Assembly (NCBI GenBank): GCA_964388965.1
Contig: CAYMCP010000006.1
Location: 1-64,000 of the forward strand
Length of the DNA: 64,000 bases
Direction: 5' to 3'
Source of the DNA: Albibeggiatoa sp964388965
Lineage (GTDB): Bacteria > Pseudomonadota > Gammaproteobacteria > Beggiatoales > Beggiatoaceae
Each line of letters opens with the position of its first letter. Positions within the stretch are counted from its first letter, which is position 1. The notes under the pieces were generated by a model. It was given only the letters and a program-made list of their open reading frames with translations, did not search any database and was not told where the DNA came from. The position numbers and the translations under genes are program-made. Positions 37,801-48,500 of this stretch are shown piece by piece.

Positions 37801-39212
37801 ATTCCATTAACCCTACTAGGTATCGTGCCCGGTCACATGTTATTAGGCGCGTCTTTTACTGCAACATCTATGATTGGTTGGATTGCCTTAGCTGGTATTA
37901 TCGTGCGTAACTCTATTTTATTAGTGGATTATTCCATTTCGGAATTGCGTCAAGGTACACCATTAGAGGATGCAGTTATTTTGGCTTGTAAAACCCGTAC
38001 TCGTCCCATCATGATCACTGCTTGGGCACTTGTTGGTGGCGGGATGGTGATTTTATATGATCCCATTTTTCAAGGCATGGCGATTTCATTATTATTTGGT
38101 GTGATGGTTTCGACCGTATTAACGTTGATTGTCATTCCCTTGGGTTGTATTAGCGTAGGTGAAAAAGTATTGTTATCAGGCAGTACCGGCGGACCACCTG
38201 ACACAGTGGTAGAATCACATAACGAGTCCAACAATCGATCTGAAAAAATACAATCAACTGACAATTCAAGCTCAATTTTTAGCACGATTGGTAATGTGTT
38301 GAGTATGATGTTTTACATAGTACGCGGTTTATTGATGTTATTGTGGATGGGTATTGTTGCTTTATGGAATAAATTTTTTGGTAAAGAGGAATATCGTCAG
38401 GAAGAGGAAACTGTCGCACAAGCTGTATCAAAGACACCGACGGATGAAGGTGTAAAAAAAAAATCGATAACACCTAGCGTCGTTGGAGTGATTTCTGATC
38501 GGACAAGTGAGCCACCGCCGGCTCCGCCTAAGATGATAGCGGAAACACCCAAAACTGAGGAAATCGATAAGCCGGTTGCGGAAACACCCAAAACTGAGGA
38601 AATCGCCAAACCAGTTGCGGAAACACCCAAAACTGAGGAAATCGCCAAACCGGTTGCGGAAACACCCAAAACTGAGGAAATCGCCAAACCGGTTGCGGAA
38701 ACACCCANNNNNNNNNNNNNNNNNNNNNNNNNNNNNNNNNNNNNNNNNNNNNNNNNNNNNNNNNNNNNNNNNNNNNNNNNNNNNNNNNNNNNNNNNNNNN
38801 NNNNNNNGTTGCGGAAACACCCAAAACTGAGGAAATCGCCAAACCGGTTGCGGAAACACCCAAAACTGAGGAAATCGCCAAGCCGGTTGCGGAAACACCC
38901 AAAACTGAGGAAATCGATAAGCCGGTTGCGGAAACACCCAAAACTGAGGAAATCGCCAAACCAGTTGCGGAAACACCCAAAACTGAGGAAATCGCCAAAC
39001 CAGTTGCGGAAACACCAGAAAAAGTAGAAAAATCTGAATCTGAAGAAAACACAGAGGATGCTGCTAAGAAACCAACTGCGAGAGCGAGAAAAACAACACT
39101 CAGAAAATCAGCCACGACACACAAGACTGCGGCGAAAAAAACCACCTCTGGGCGGCGAGGTATTCGTCTAAAATCTAACTTGAAAAAAGATGACGATAAA
39201 GATAAATCATAA
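34804..39212 (+). CDS. RND efflux pump with 13-residue repeat tail and basic C-terminus (interrupted by gap)
   Basis: The pump core, about 1,170 residues, is a complete RND transporter: MADQNNQQ start, first helix, two periplasmic domains, 12 helices, and IFSIGILVDDAIVVVENIYRR with the DD pair of the proton relay. Its last helices end near residue 1,110. A cytoplasmic extension follows with another hydrophobic helix (VLSMMFYIVRGLLMLLWMGI). Then come 13-residue repeats of the type PVAETPKTEEIAK, at least nine full copies, interrupted by a 100-N scaffold gap (38708-38807). A Lys/Arg/Ala/Thr-rich tail (KKPTARARKTT and GRRGIRLKSNLKK) ends in an acidic DDDKDK. The frame appears shifted across the gap, only because its true size is unknown. 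The stop after the gap is at 39210-39212. The pump and adaptor form a two-gene operon. Confidence 0.88.
38536..39002 (+). repeat. 39-bp tandem repeat encoding 13-residue PVAETPKTEEIAK units
   Basis: Four full units before the gap (38536-38691 plus a partial to 38707) and five after it (38808-39002) differ only by GCC/GAT (Ala/Asp) and AAA/AAG or CCG/CCA changes. The gap lies within the array, so total copy number is unknown. Near-identity of the units suggests recent expansion or gene conversion. Confidence 0.9.
38708..38807. other. 100-N scaffold gap inside the RND pump tail
   Basis: Exactly 100 N bases interrupt the 39-bp repeat array. The size is a placeholder, so the frame cannot be trusted across it. 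Confidence 0.95.
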
Positions 39213-39272
39213 TACTTAAAATTACAGGCTGATAGTTTTCACAATTATCAGTCTCATTTTGGAAATTTTCCC

Positions 39273-39824
39273 GTGTGGCAATACCAACGCGCAAAGCAAA
39301 TTTTAAAACAATCAGGTGTCATCGCTTATCCCACAGAAGCAGTCTATGGGTTAGGCTGTGATCCTGATTGCGAACTCGCAGTACACAAAATTCTCACTTT
39401 AAAACAACGTCACTGGTCAAAAGGCTTAATTTTAATCGCCGCTGATTTTGCTCAATTAAAACCCTACATTCTGCCATTACATTCCACATTAGAGCAAAAC
39501 ATTTTAGATACTTGGCAACAAAAACAAGTAATTACATGGCTACTTCCTGCGCACCCCAAAACTCCAAAATGGTTGACAGGAACATCTGATAAAATTGCAG
39601 TACGTGTTACACATCACCCGATTGCTGCTAAATTGTGTCATATTTACGGCAAACCACTTGTTTCAACCAGTGCTAACCTGAATGGAAAAACGCCTGCTAA
39701 AACAGCGTTTAAAGTCAGAAAAATGTTTAAACAGCAACTAGATTACATTGTGACGGGAGAAGTCGGTCAACGACAAAAACCAAGCGAAATCCGTGACGCT
39801 CTAACTCAACAAATATTACGATAA
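39273..39824 (+). CDS. tsaC: Threonylcarbamoyl-AMP synthase TsaC (YrdC/Sua5 family)
   Basis: The 183-residue protein fits the single-domain TsaC type. Motifs are GVIAYPTEAVYGLGCDPDC, KQRHWSKGLILIAADFAQL, KIAVRVTHHPIAAKLC and PLVSTSANLNGKTPAKT. It makes threonylcarbamoyl-AMP from threonine, bicarbonate and ATP for t6A37 of tRNAs that read ANN codons. The start codon is GTG. It sits 60 bases after the RND pump stop on the same strand. A C-terminal Sua5 domain is absent, as is normal for the gammaproteobacterial form. Confidence 0.93.
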   Translation: MWQYQRAKQILKQSGVIAYPTEAVYGLGCDPDCELAVHKILTLKQRHWSKGLILIAADFAQLKPYILPLHSTLEQNILDTWQQKQVITWLLPAHPKTPKWLTGTSDKIAVRVTHHPIAAKLCHIYGKPLVSTSANLNGKTPAKTAFKVRKMFKQQLDYIVTGEVGQRQKPSEIRDALTQQILR

Positions 39825-39872
39825 CGCCGAATCGTTCAACAAGTCCTGACGCTGCGTAGAACAAGGAAAAAA

Positions 39873-41765
39873 TTAAATCCCTGCGGCTTTTTCAGCTAAC
39901 GGCAACGTCACAATAAATTGACAGCCAACTTTTAGATTATTATTAACCTCAATTTGTCCCTGATAACGCTCCACAATGCTACGACAAATCGTCAAACCTA
40001 ATCCCGTCCCTTTTACGCCGTCTGCGCGATGACTGAAAAATGGATCGAAAATTTTATCTAATTCATTTGTGCGCACCCCAACCCCCGTATCTTGAATCGA
40101 AAAAGTCAACATACCTTGTTCTTGTTCATGTAAATGTACAATCATCTCTCCCCCATGCGGCATAGCGTGAAACGCATTTTGAAATAAATTTAATACTAAC
40201 ATTCGCGCATCGCTTTCAGCCGCTAAAATGCGATAATCTTTCTGCGCTGGATTTTCAACCGACATGGAAATATGTTGCTGCTGACCTTCATAATTTAATA
40301 GTGACAAGGTATCATCAATGACCGTATTTAACGAAATTAATTGCGCTTGCTCAGTGCTAGTAGCAGATAATTTGAGTAAACGTTGTGTCACATCAATGCA
40401 CTTATCAATTTGTTTATCCACCACACGTAAATAATTTGACATGCGCTCACAATCAGGCGTACCGCTATCAATCTCTCGTAATGATGCCTGCAAAGCTAAA
40501 CGGATTGAGGACAATGGATTATAAATTTCATGCGCTACGCCCGCTGCCAATTGCCCAACAGATGATAATTTTTGCTCGTGGGAAAATTCAAGCGTTTTAG
40601 TTAAATCACGAATCGACTCCACAATAAACAACATTTTTTGTCCATTAAATTCTACCTGCATCGGCGCAGCACACACTTCAACCGGTAATTTTTCAGTATC
40701 ATTACATAAAAATTCAGTAACAATTTTCAAAGGTTCAGGATGTTTATTGATTTCATGATGAGGACATAAAACCAAAGTTGCAGGACAAGGTTGTTGACGG
40801 TGGTGGCTAGATTGATAACAGCTAGCATGAATACTAGAACCATTCTTTAAACCCAACTGCTCATGATAAGCCTTATTAGCTTGAATAATCTGAAAATCTT
40901 GATTAATCACTCGAACACCATCCGGAATTGCGTCAATTAGGGACTGTAAAAACTGGCGCTGCTCTTTCGTTTCACGCAAACTACGTTGTAAATTTTCCGC
41001 CATTATATTCATCGAATGGGCTAATTTTCCCAACTCATCATTGCTATTATTTTCAATGCGTGTAGATAAATCTCCTGCTGCAATAGCACTCATCGCCTCC
41101 GCTAATTTTTGTATCGGCATTAAAATAAAATAGTGCATAAACCACGCGACTACCAAAATAGATAACAATACTACTAATAAACCTGCAACAATTAATGCCC
41201 AAATTCCTTGCCATGCTTTTTGTTTAATTGCGCCACCATCATAATCTACAAATAAAACACCATTAATAGGGTTGTCGTGGATCAGACCGTGACACTTAAT
41301 ACACTGTGGTTTATTATGTACCGGATTAATACTGCGTAATACTTCTTCACCTTTTTCATTAACGATAAATTGAGTAATAGATTGAAATATATTATTAAAT
41401 TTAAAACCATTATTAGGCAATTCGCGTAAATGTTTTCCCAATAAATCAGGATTAGATGAAAAACGGATTTCTTGCATTGGATTAATAATAAAAGCATTTT
41501 TAATGTCTTCTTGTTTTCCTAAACGATTAATAATATCGCGCAATCCTTCTAAATCCTGTTTTAACATCGCATTTTCTAAAGAAGCTTGTAATAAGCGATT
41601 AATACTTGTTGAAGCAGTACTACGCTCTTGTTCTAATTGGTGATGATAAAGCTGCTTAAATAAGATTAAAAAAATAAAAGAAACTGTTACCAAGCAACCT
41701 ACAATTGTAACGATGAGTTTACGTTTTAAACTTACGTTAAACCATCGCGTTATTTTACTTATCAT
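39873..41765 (-). CDS. Sensor histidine kinase with CXXCH haem-binding motif
   Basis: A 630-residue membrane kinase. Order: helix 1 (about 18-38), an extracytoplasmic sensor domain (to about 195), helix 2, HAMP (about 215-268), PAS (about 275-390), HisKA with SVGQLAAGVAHEIYNPLSSI, and HATPase with LFQNAFHAM and DTGVG followed by GTGLGLTICRSI. The sensor domain has CIKCH at residues 155-159, a c-type haem-binding motif. The position before helix 2 and the outward orientation fit covalent haem attachment in the periplasm, as in DUF3365-like haem sensors; that assignment is inference. The PAS domain also contains Cys and His residues (SCYQSSHHRQQPC). No response regulator is encoded in the window, so it is an orphan kinase. 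Confidence 0.88.
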   Translation of the reverse strand: MISKITRWFNVSLKRKLIVTIVGCLVTVSFIFLILFKQLYHHQLEQERSTASTSINRLLQASLENAMLKQDLEGLRDIINRLGKQEDIKNAFIINPMQEIRFSSNPDLLGKHLRELPNNGFKFNNIFQSITQFIVNEKGEEVLRSINPVHNKPQCIKCHGLIHDNPINGVLFVDYDGGAIKQKAWQGIWALIVAGLLVVLLSILVVAWFMHYFILMPIQKLAEAMSAIAAGDLSTRIENNSNDELGKLAHSMNIMAENLQRSLRETKEQRQFLQSLIDAIPDGVRVINQDFQIIQANKAYHEQLGLKNGSSIHASCYQSSHHRQQPCPATLVLCPHHEINKHPEPLKIVTEFLCNDTEKLPVEVCAAPMQVEFNGQKMLFIVESIRDLTKTLEFSHEQKLSSVGQLAAGVAHEIYNPLSSIRLALQASLREIDSGTPDCERMSNYLRVVDKQIDKCIDVTQRLLKLSATSTEQAQLISLNTVIDDTLSLLNYEGQQQHISMSVENPAQKDYRILAAESDARMLVLNLFQNAFHAMPHGGEMIVHLHEQEQGMLTFSIQDTGVGVRTNELDKIFDPFFSHRADGVKGTGLGLTICRSIVERYQGQIEVNNNLKVGCQFIVTLPLAEKAAGI

Positions 41766-42002
41766 TACATTTGTCCTGTTACATTTCTGCTAATGACAAC
41801 TGACAAAGTATCTCAGTCTTAACTAACAAGGTGTAAAAAAGGTTTATTCAACCTAATTAACCTAAGTTTATGAAGAAATTTTTACGATCACTTTATAAAG
41901 GTGAGTAATTTAGTCGATCATATATTTTTCGTAGATAAACTGCAATTTTGCTATGAAGGGCAGTCAATCCTAACACGCAAAAGATAAATTGATTTGGCTA
42001 AA

Positions 42003-42030
42003 TTGAGAAACGCAATAACTATGTTAAAAT
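42003..42030 (+). promoter_or_regulatory. Candidate sigma-70 promoter for murJ
   Basis: TTGAGA (42003-42008) and TAAAAT (42025-42030) are spaced by 16 bases, 35 bases before the murJ ATG. The spacing is plausible, but the region is AT-rich. Confidence 0.4.
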
Positions 42031-42065
42031 CCGAACCCTTGCTAATTATCTTGTAACACAGCTCT

Positions 42066-43610
42066 ATGCCCAATAAACTACTCAAATCTACCGCAATTGT
42101 TGGCGGTGTTACCCTCATTTCGCGCATTTTTGGATTTATTCGCGATGTGGTTATTGCGCATACGTTTGGAGCTGGCGTTGCGACTGACGCATTTTTAGTC
42201 GCATTTAAAATCCCTAACTTTATGCGTCGCTTATTTGCAGAAGGTGCGTTTTCTCAAGCATTTACCCCCGTGCTTAGCGAATATAAAACCCAGCGCGATA
42301 AACAGCAAGTACAAGATTTAGTCAATCATGTTGCAGGAAGTTTAGGCGGTTTATTAGCAATTATCACAATTATTGGTATTTTAAGCTCCCCAATTTTAAT
42401 TATTATTTTTGCGCCCGGTTTTCTGCATCAACCTGACAAATATCAATTAACGGCAGACATGCTTAAACTGACTTTCCCATATTTATTTTTTATAGCCCTA
42501 ACCGCGTTCGCAGGTAGTGTATTAAACACGTATGGAAAATTTGCGATACCTGCATTTACACCCGTTTTATTAAATATTTGTATGATTGGAGCGGCTTTGT
42601 TTTTAGCACCCTATTTTGAACAACCCATCATGGCTTTAGCATTAGGCGTATTTATTGCCGGTATCGTACAGCTTTGTTTTCAAATACCTTTTTTATATCA
42701 TCTAGGACTTATCCCACATCCAAAATTTAACTTAAAACATGAAGGTGTAATACGAATTCACCGTTTAATGTTACCTGCTTTATTTGGCGTATCCGTATCA
42801 CAAATTAACTTATTATTCGATACATTATTGGCTTCGTTTTTAATTACAGGTAGTGTATCATGGCTTTACTACTCAGATCGTTTAATGGAGTTTCCAGTTG
42901 GTGTTTTTGGTTTAGCCTTAGCAACCGTAATTTTGCCAAATTTATCTAAATTAATAGCTAAACAAGATATTCAAGCATTTGAAGCAACAATAGATTGGGC
43001 ATTGCGCTGGGTATTTTTAATTGCCATACCCTGCACGTTTGGCTTAGTGACTTTGGCGGTACCGACTTTGATTACATTATTTTATGGTGGTGAATTTACC
43101 ACTCACGATATTAAACAGGCTTCACATAGTTTAATCGCCTATGCTATTGGTTTAACAGGCTTTGTATTAATTAAAGTGTTAGCCTCTGGGTTTTATTCAC
43201 GTCAGGATACGAAAACACCAGTAAAAGTAGCTGTCATAGCGATGCTATCGAATATGTTATTAAATTTGATTTTTATTTATCCACTAAAACATGTTGGTTT
43301 AGCCTTAGCCACCTCAATTGCCGCATTAATTAATGCAATTTTACTATATTATTATTTACGTCAACAAAATGTATTCACGCCATTAGCAGGCTGGTATCAT
43401 TTTTTATTAAGAATTGGAGCAGCGACTGCATTGATGGCAATCATTTTGGCATGGGGCAGAGGCTCATTAGAGCAATGGCTTACCATGTCGTCGTTTGAGC
43501 GTGTCATAAACTTATTTGTGTGGATAAGTATAGGTGCGATCAGTTATTTTGCTAGTTTATTTGTATTTGGGATGCGTTTGCATCATATTCATAATCCACT
43601 TGTTAAATAA
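42066..43610 (+). CDS. murJ: Lipid II flippase MurJ
   Basis: The 514-residue MOP-superfamily protein has about 14 helices and all the expected markers: GGVTLISRIFGFIRDVVIAH at the N-terminus, GAGVATDAFLVAFKIPNFMRRLFAEGAFSQAFTPV (the cytoplasmic Arg-rich loop of helices 1-2), and SVSWLYYSDRLMEFPVGVFG. It moves lipid II across the inner membrane for peptidoglycan assembly. The protein's 3' end is followed at once by the TraB-like gene (11-base gap), suggesting co-transcription. Confidence 0.95.
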   Translation: MPNKLLKSTAIVGGVTLISRIFGFIRDVVIAHTFGAGVATDAFLVAFKIPNFMRRLFAEGAFSQAFTPVLSEYKTQRDKQQVQDLVNHVAGSLGGLLAIITIIGILSSPILIIIFAPGFLHQPDKYQLTADMLKLTFPYLFFIALTAFAGSVLNTYGKFAIPAFTPVLLNICMIGAALFLAPYFEQPIMALALGVFIAGIVQLCFQIPFLYHLGLIPHPKFNLKHEGVIRIHRLMLPALFGVSVSQINLLFDTLLASFLITGSVSWLYYSDRLMEFPVGVFGLALATVILPNLSKLIAKQDIQAFEATIDWALRWVFLIAIPCTFGLVTLAVPTLITLFYGGEFTTHDIKQASHSLIAYAIGLTGFVLIKVLASGFYSRQDTKTPVKVAVIAMLSNMLLNLIFIYPLKHVGLALATSIAALINAILLYYYLRQQNVFTPLAGWYHFLLRIGAATALMAIILAWGRGSLEQWLTMSSFERVINLFVWISIGAISYFASLFVFGMRLHHIHNPLVK

Positions 43611-43620
43611 AGAGGTCATT

Positions 43621-44490
43621 ATGCTACGTTTATTTTTATGTCAATTTATTATTTTTTTGCTAATTTTTTCGCCATTAAGCCATGCAGATCAGCAAATAGG
43701 CTTGTTATGGAAAATAGAAAAATCCGGTTACGATCCTAGTTTTTTACTGGGCACAATTCACTCCGAAGACCCACGTATTTTAAACTTACCCAAACCCATT
43801 CAAAAACGTTATGATGATGCGAAAAGCGTTACGATTGAAGTAGCGATCAATTTATCGACTTTGTTTAAAAGTATTTTTGCTATGTATTTACCAGCAGGAC
43901 AAACGTTAGATAAAATGATTAAACCTCAAAAATATCAACAACTTGTTGCAGAATTACAAGATTATGGTGTGCCTGAAATTGCAGTAAAAACAATTAAACC
44001 TTCCGCGTTAATGATGGTATTGAGTACGCCTAAATCAAAAGATGGGCAAGTTTTAGATATGATGTTGTATTTTAACGCAAAAGCACAAGGTAAACCTGTT
44101 TACGGGCTTGAGACCATCGAGGAACAAATTGCAATTTTTGACACTCTACCTTTAGATGAGCAAATTATTCTGTTAGAAGAAAGTTTAGAACAACTCGGAA
44201 ATATGCCAAATATATTGGAAACGATGCACCAATTGTATTTAGCGCGCAATTTAACTGAAATTATGCAATTCAGTGAAAATTATATGAGTAGCAAAGAAAA
44301 TCAACCTATTGTGGATAAATTTATGGCATATATTGTCGATCAGCGCAACATGAAGATGTTGGAACGGATGAAACCGCGTTTACGTGAGGGTCATGCTTTT
44401 ATTGCAGTGGGTGCATTGCATTTGCCCGGAGAGCGCGGTCTATTGAAATTGCTAGAGCAAGAAGGATTTAACGTTAAATCAATCTACTAG
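43621..44490 (+). CDS. TraB/GumN family protein
   Basis: The start is the ATG at 43621, preceded by AAAGAGG, which opens a signal peptide (MLRLFLCQFIIFLLIFSPLS, then HAD). The longer upstream frame only overlaps murJ. The 289-residue product has the TraB/GumN signatures FLLGTIHSEDPR (GxxH, N-terminal) and AFIAVGALHLPGERGLLKLL (GxxH, C-terminal), with GLETIEEQI in the middle. The family is related to the Tiki/TraB metalloproteases; activity in bacterial members is largely unknown. It is probably periplasmic or lipid-attached, and lies in an operon after murJ. Confidence 0.88.
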   Translation: MLRLFLCQFIIFLLIFSPLSHADQQIGLLWKIEKSGYDPSFLLGTIHSEDPRILNLPKPIQKRYDDAKSVTIEVAINLSTLFKSIFAMYLPAGQTLDKMIKPQKYQQLVAELQDYGVPEIAVKTIKPSALMMVLSTPKSKDGQVLDMMLYFNAKAQGKPVYGLETIEEQIAIFDTLPLDEQIILLEESLEQLGNMPNILETMHQLYLARNLTEIMQFSENYMSSKENQPIVDKFMAYIVDQRNMKMLERMKPRLREGHAFIAVGALHLPGERGLLKLLEQEGFNVKSIY

Positions 44491-44531
44491 TTTATTAATC
44501 ATACAAAAGTTAATTTAATGCGTAAAATGAG

Positions 44532-45224
44532 TTAAAAATTCAACTGTAATATTTCTAACAATTTTTGCGCATATTTTCCCGAAACTTTAAATAAAATGAT
44601 TCGTTGTTCAGGTAAGCAACGCACGATACCTTGATAGCCATTTTCATTAAAACCGACTAACGCTAAATTTTCGTAATCAATTTCAAAATTACGGGCAAAC
44701 CCTGAATTACGCAAAGCCGTTTCGCCACGCTCTAAACACGCCCCCCGACTCAGTAAACTATCTTGCCAAGTTTTAGCTGTATCACCAGAATAATTAGTGT
44801 TCGATTTCGCCATAGGGGCGACGATTTGAATATCGCTGGACGGCGCGGGTGCAATGCTAGACTCACTGATAGGCGTAAAATGTTTTTGAATCGTAAGGCG
44901 TAAATTTTGTGCTTTCGATTTAATTGTTGCAGTGGTGTTAGCGACGACGACGACTACAAAAACATTTTGACTCTCAATACATCTTACTACTGCTTTGTAT
45001 TTATAATCATTACCTTCATTAAATGCAGCAAATAAGTTATCACCCGCTGGCATGAATTTTTTAAAACCATCCTCTTGTAATACCGCCTTACTTGCAGAAA
45101 GACAAGCTTGATTTGTGAATGATAAATTTTTCCCAATACTAACAGATAGATAAGGTGGAGCTGCGTAGCTCGATAGGGAATACAAGCACAGTGTGAATCC
45201 AAATAAATAATAAAAATACTTCAT
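44532..45224 (-). CDS. Periplasmic protein with duplicated small domain, function unknown
   Basis: The 230-residue protein starts with a signal peptide (MKYFYYLFGFTLCLYSLSSY, AAPP). Two homologous modules follow, at about residues 30-105 and 150-228, joined by a Ser/Pro-rich linker. Each runs: Cys before an amphipathic helix with A-x-L, then GF, then N-L-x-A-FNE, then Y-K-A-V-VRC (first module) or Y-Q-G-I-VRC (second), and a last strand. Each thus has one Cys near its start and one Cys in VRC, which could form a disulfide. I do not know the family. A good GAGGAAA ribosome site sets the start. It lies between murJ-traB and metH, with no clear partner. Confidence 0.65.
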   Translation of the reverse strand: MKYFYYLFGFTLCLYSLSSYAAPPYLSVSIGKNLSFTNQACLSASKAVLQEDGFKKFMPAGDNLFAAFNEGNDYKYKAVVRCIESQNVFVVVVVANTTATIKSKAQNLRLTIQKHFTPISESSIAPAPSSDIQIVAPMAKSNTNYSGDTAKTWQDSLLSRGACLERGETALRNSGFARNFEIDYENLALVGFNENGYQGIVRCLPEQRIILFKVSGKYAQKLLEILQLNF

Positions 45225-45432
45225 GTTGGTTTCCTCGCTATCACGTCACATATTAGTCATCTTGACTTAGTGGTGACATACAAAAAGGTGGTTTTTCATT
45301 CAACATTATGTTGAACAGCTTATAGTGAGTCAAAAACGTCAATTTTTTAGCATATATTGGGCGACTAAGCTAAATTAGTACCAATTGCCATATTTAAGAC
45401 ATATTTCAACCTTATTTTTGTCCAAAACAGGC

Positions 45433-45500
45433 GTGAAAAATTAATTTTGCATTCCTTTAATTAAAAAAAGTATGAAAAATTAACTTACCACTCCTTTAAT
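45433..45500. repeat. Two degenerate 29-base direct repeats downstream of metH
   Basis: The units 45433-45461 and 45472-45500 match at about 24 of 29 positions, both ending CTTTAAT. Part of the first resembles the TTTTGCACTCCT arm of the REP-like elements. They lie immediately after the metH stop. Confidence 0.35.
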
Positions 45501-45502
45501 GA

Positions 45503-48500
45503 TCAATAAGCAATCACAGGCGCAAGCCAACGTTCAGCCTCTTCAATACTCATATTTTTGCGCCGCGCATAGCTTTCCACTTGATCTTTTTCTATTTTTC
45601 CAATACCAAAATATTGCGCTTTTGGGTGGGAAAAATACCAACCCGACACCGAAGCCGTTGGTAACATTGCAAAACTTTCCGTCAGTATCATACCAATTTT
45701 TTGCTCTACTTCTAACAATTCCCACAACAAAGCTTTTTCGGTATGGTCTGGGCAAGCGGGATAACCCGCAGCAGGACGAATACCTTGATATTTTTCAGCA
45801 ATTAATTCATCATTAGTCAACTGCTCGTCCGCAGCATAACCCCAAAATTCGGTACGCACTCGTTGATGCAAACGCTCTGCGAATGCCTCTGCCAAACGGT
45901 CAGCCAAGGCTTTGAGCAAAATACTATTATAATCATCATGTTCTGCTTCAAAAACAGCTAATTTTTGTTCGATATTTCCACCAGCAGTACAAGCAAAAAC
46001 ACCTAAATAATCAGCCATTTCACCTTTTGGCGCAATAAAATCAGTTAAACACATATTTGGTCTATCCGTTTTTGCCAATTGTTGACGTAAATGATGCAAA
46101 GTCATTTTAACTTCAGTGCGCTGCTCATTATCGTACAATTCGATGTCATCATCATTAACGCTATTTGCCGGAAAAAAACCAATAACTGCTTTTGCTGTCA
46201 ACCACTGCTCTGCAATAATTTTATCTAACATCTCTTGTGCATCATTAAATAATTTACGTGCCTCAGTACCGACAACAGCATCATCTAAGATTTTTGGATA
46301 ACGTCCGGCTAATTCCCAAGATTGAAAAAATGGTGTCCAGTCAATACATTGACGTAATTCAGCCAAATTGTAGGTTTCAAAAACTTTAGTGCCTAAAAAA
46401 CTTGGTTTTATTGGCTGATAAGTTGCCCAATCTGTTTGCAATTTATTTTCCCTGGCTTGGGATAAAGTAAACTTTTTAGATTGTTTTTTCTTATTTTCGC
46501 GGTCAGTGCGCACTTTTTCATATTCAGCCGCAATTTTTTCTGCATAAGCCACCTTTAGATCAGGCGATAATAAACTTTGTGACACACCAACTGCACGAGA
46601 GGCATCTTGTACATAAACTACTGGATGTTGATAATTGGGTGCGATTTTAACCGCAGTGTGTACTTTAGAGGTCGTTGCACCACCAATTAACAAAGGAATA
46701 TCAAAGCCTTGACGTTGCATCTCTTTAGCAAGATGTACCATTTCATCCAGTGATGGCGTGATTAAACCTGAAAGCCCGATAATATCACATTTTTTATCAC
46801 GCGCAGTTTGTAAAATTTTCTCCGCAGGCACCATCACACCAATGTCTATCACTTCAAAATTATTACACTGCAATACTACACCAACGATGTTTTTACCAAT
46901 ATCATGTACATCACCTTTAACGGTAGCCATTAAAATTCTACCATTATTTTCAATTTTGCAACCGTCGCCTTTTTCTTCCTCAATGTAAGGCATTAAATAT
47001 GCGACAGCCTTTTTCATGACACGGGCAGATTTAACGACTTGAGGCAAAAACATTTTTCCTTCACCAAATAAATCACCGACCACATTCATACCATCCATTA
47101 AAGGACCTTCAATTACATGTAATGGGCGTTCGGCTTGTAAGCGTGCTTCCTCTGTATCTTCATCAATAAAATCTGTTATACCTTTGACTAGTGCGTGTTC
47201 CAAACGTTTATTGACATTCCAGCTACGCCATTCTAAATCTTGTTGATTTATCTTAACTTTTCCATCACCTTTATACTCATCAGCCACGTCTAATAAACGT
47301 TCAGTCGCATCATCACGACGGTTTAAAATGACATCTTCAACCCGTTCACGTAATTCTTGTGGCAAATCCTCATAAATTGCAAGTTGTCCTGCATTAACAA
47401 TTCCCATATCCATACCTTCTTTAATCGCATAGTAAAGGAATACCGAATGAATTGCTTCACGCACTGGATTATTGCCACGAAATGAAAATGAAACATTAGA
47501 CACGCCACCAGAAATCATTGCATAAGGTAAGCTTTGTTTAATTTCACGTACAGCTTCAATAAAATCAACAGCATAGTTATTATGCTCTTCAATTCCCGTT
47601 GCAACTGCAAAGATATTAGGATCAAAAATAATGTCTTCAGGTGCAAATTCGACTTGTTCAGTTAAAATTTTGTAAGAACGGGTACAAATTTCTAATTTTC
47701 TAGCTTTAGTATCAGCTTGTCCTACTTCATCAAATGCCATGACCACTGCCGCCGCACCATAACGTTTAATGAGTTTAGCTTGTTCAATAAATTTTTCTTC
47801 ACCTTCTTTCATTGAAATAGAATTAACGATTGATTTGCCTTGTACACACTGTAAACCTGCTTCTAATACTTCCCATTTTGACGAGTCAATCATAATTGGT
47901 ACGCGGGCAATATCTGGTTCAGAACCAATTAAATTCAAGAATTTAACCATGACTGCTTTAGAGTCAAGTAGTCCTTCATCCACATTGATGTCAACAATTT
48001 GCGCCCCATTTTCGACTTGGTTGCGTGCCACATCTAGGGATTTTTCATAATCTTCATTAACGATTAATTTCTTAAATCGCGCCGAACCTGTAACGTTGGT
48101 ACGTTCACCGACGTTGACAAAATTCATCGTACTGTCAATATTGAATGGCTCTAAACCAGATAATTTACAGATTTTAGGCACTTTAGGAATGTTACGCGGT
48201 GGGTATTTTTCAACCACTTCTTTAATGGCTTTAATGTGTGATGGTGTTGTACCACAGCAACCACCAATAATATTTAATAAACCATTTGCCGCCCAGCCTT
48301 CAATTTCTTTTGCCATCGCTTCGGGACTTTCATCATATTCGCCGAATTCATTCGGTAAACCTGCATTAGGGTGGGCAGAAACGTGAGTATCGGCAATACG
48401 GGACAATTCTTCAATATATTGACGTAATTCTTTCGCGCCTAATGCGCAGTTTAAGCCGATTGAAATGGGTTTTGCGTGACGTAGAGAATTCCAAAAAGCT

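Noticed and set aside
38397..39145. Minus-strand frames across the RND repeat array
   Set aside because: They only translate the opposite strand of the PVAETPKTEEIAK repeats and cross the N gap; codon content is repetitive and has no start context.
43534..43620. N-terminal extension of the TraB-like gene
   Set aside because: It overlaps the end of murJ. The ATG at 43621 has a ribosome site and opens a signal peptide.
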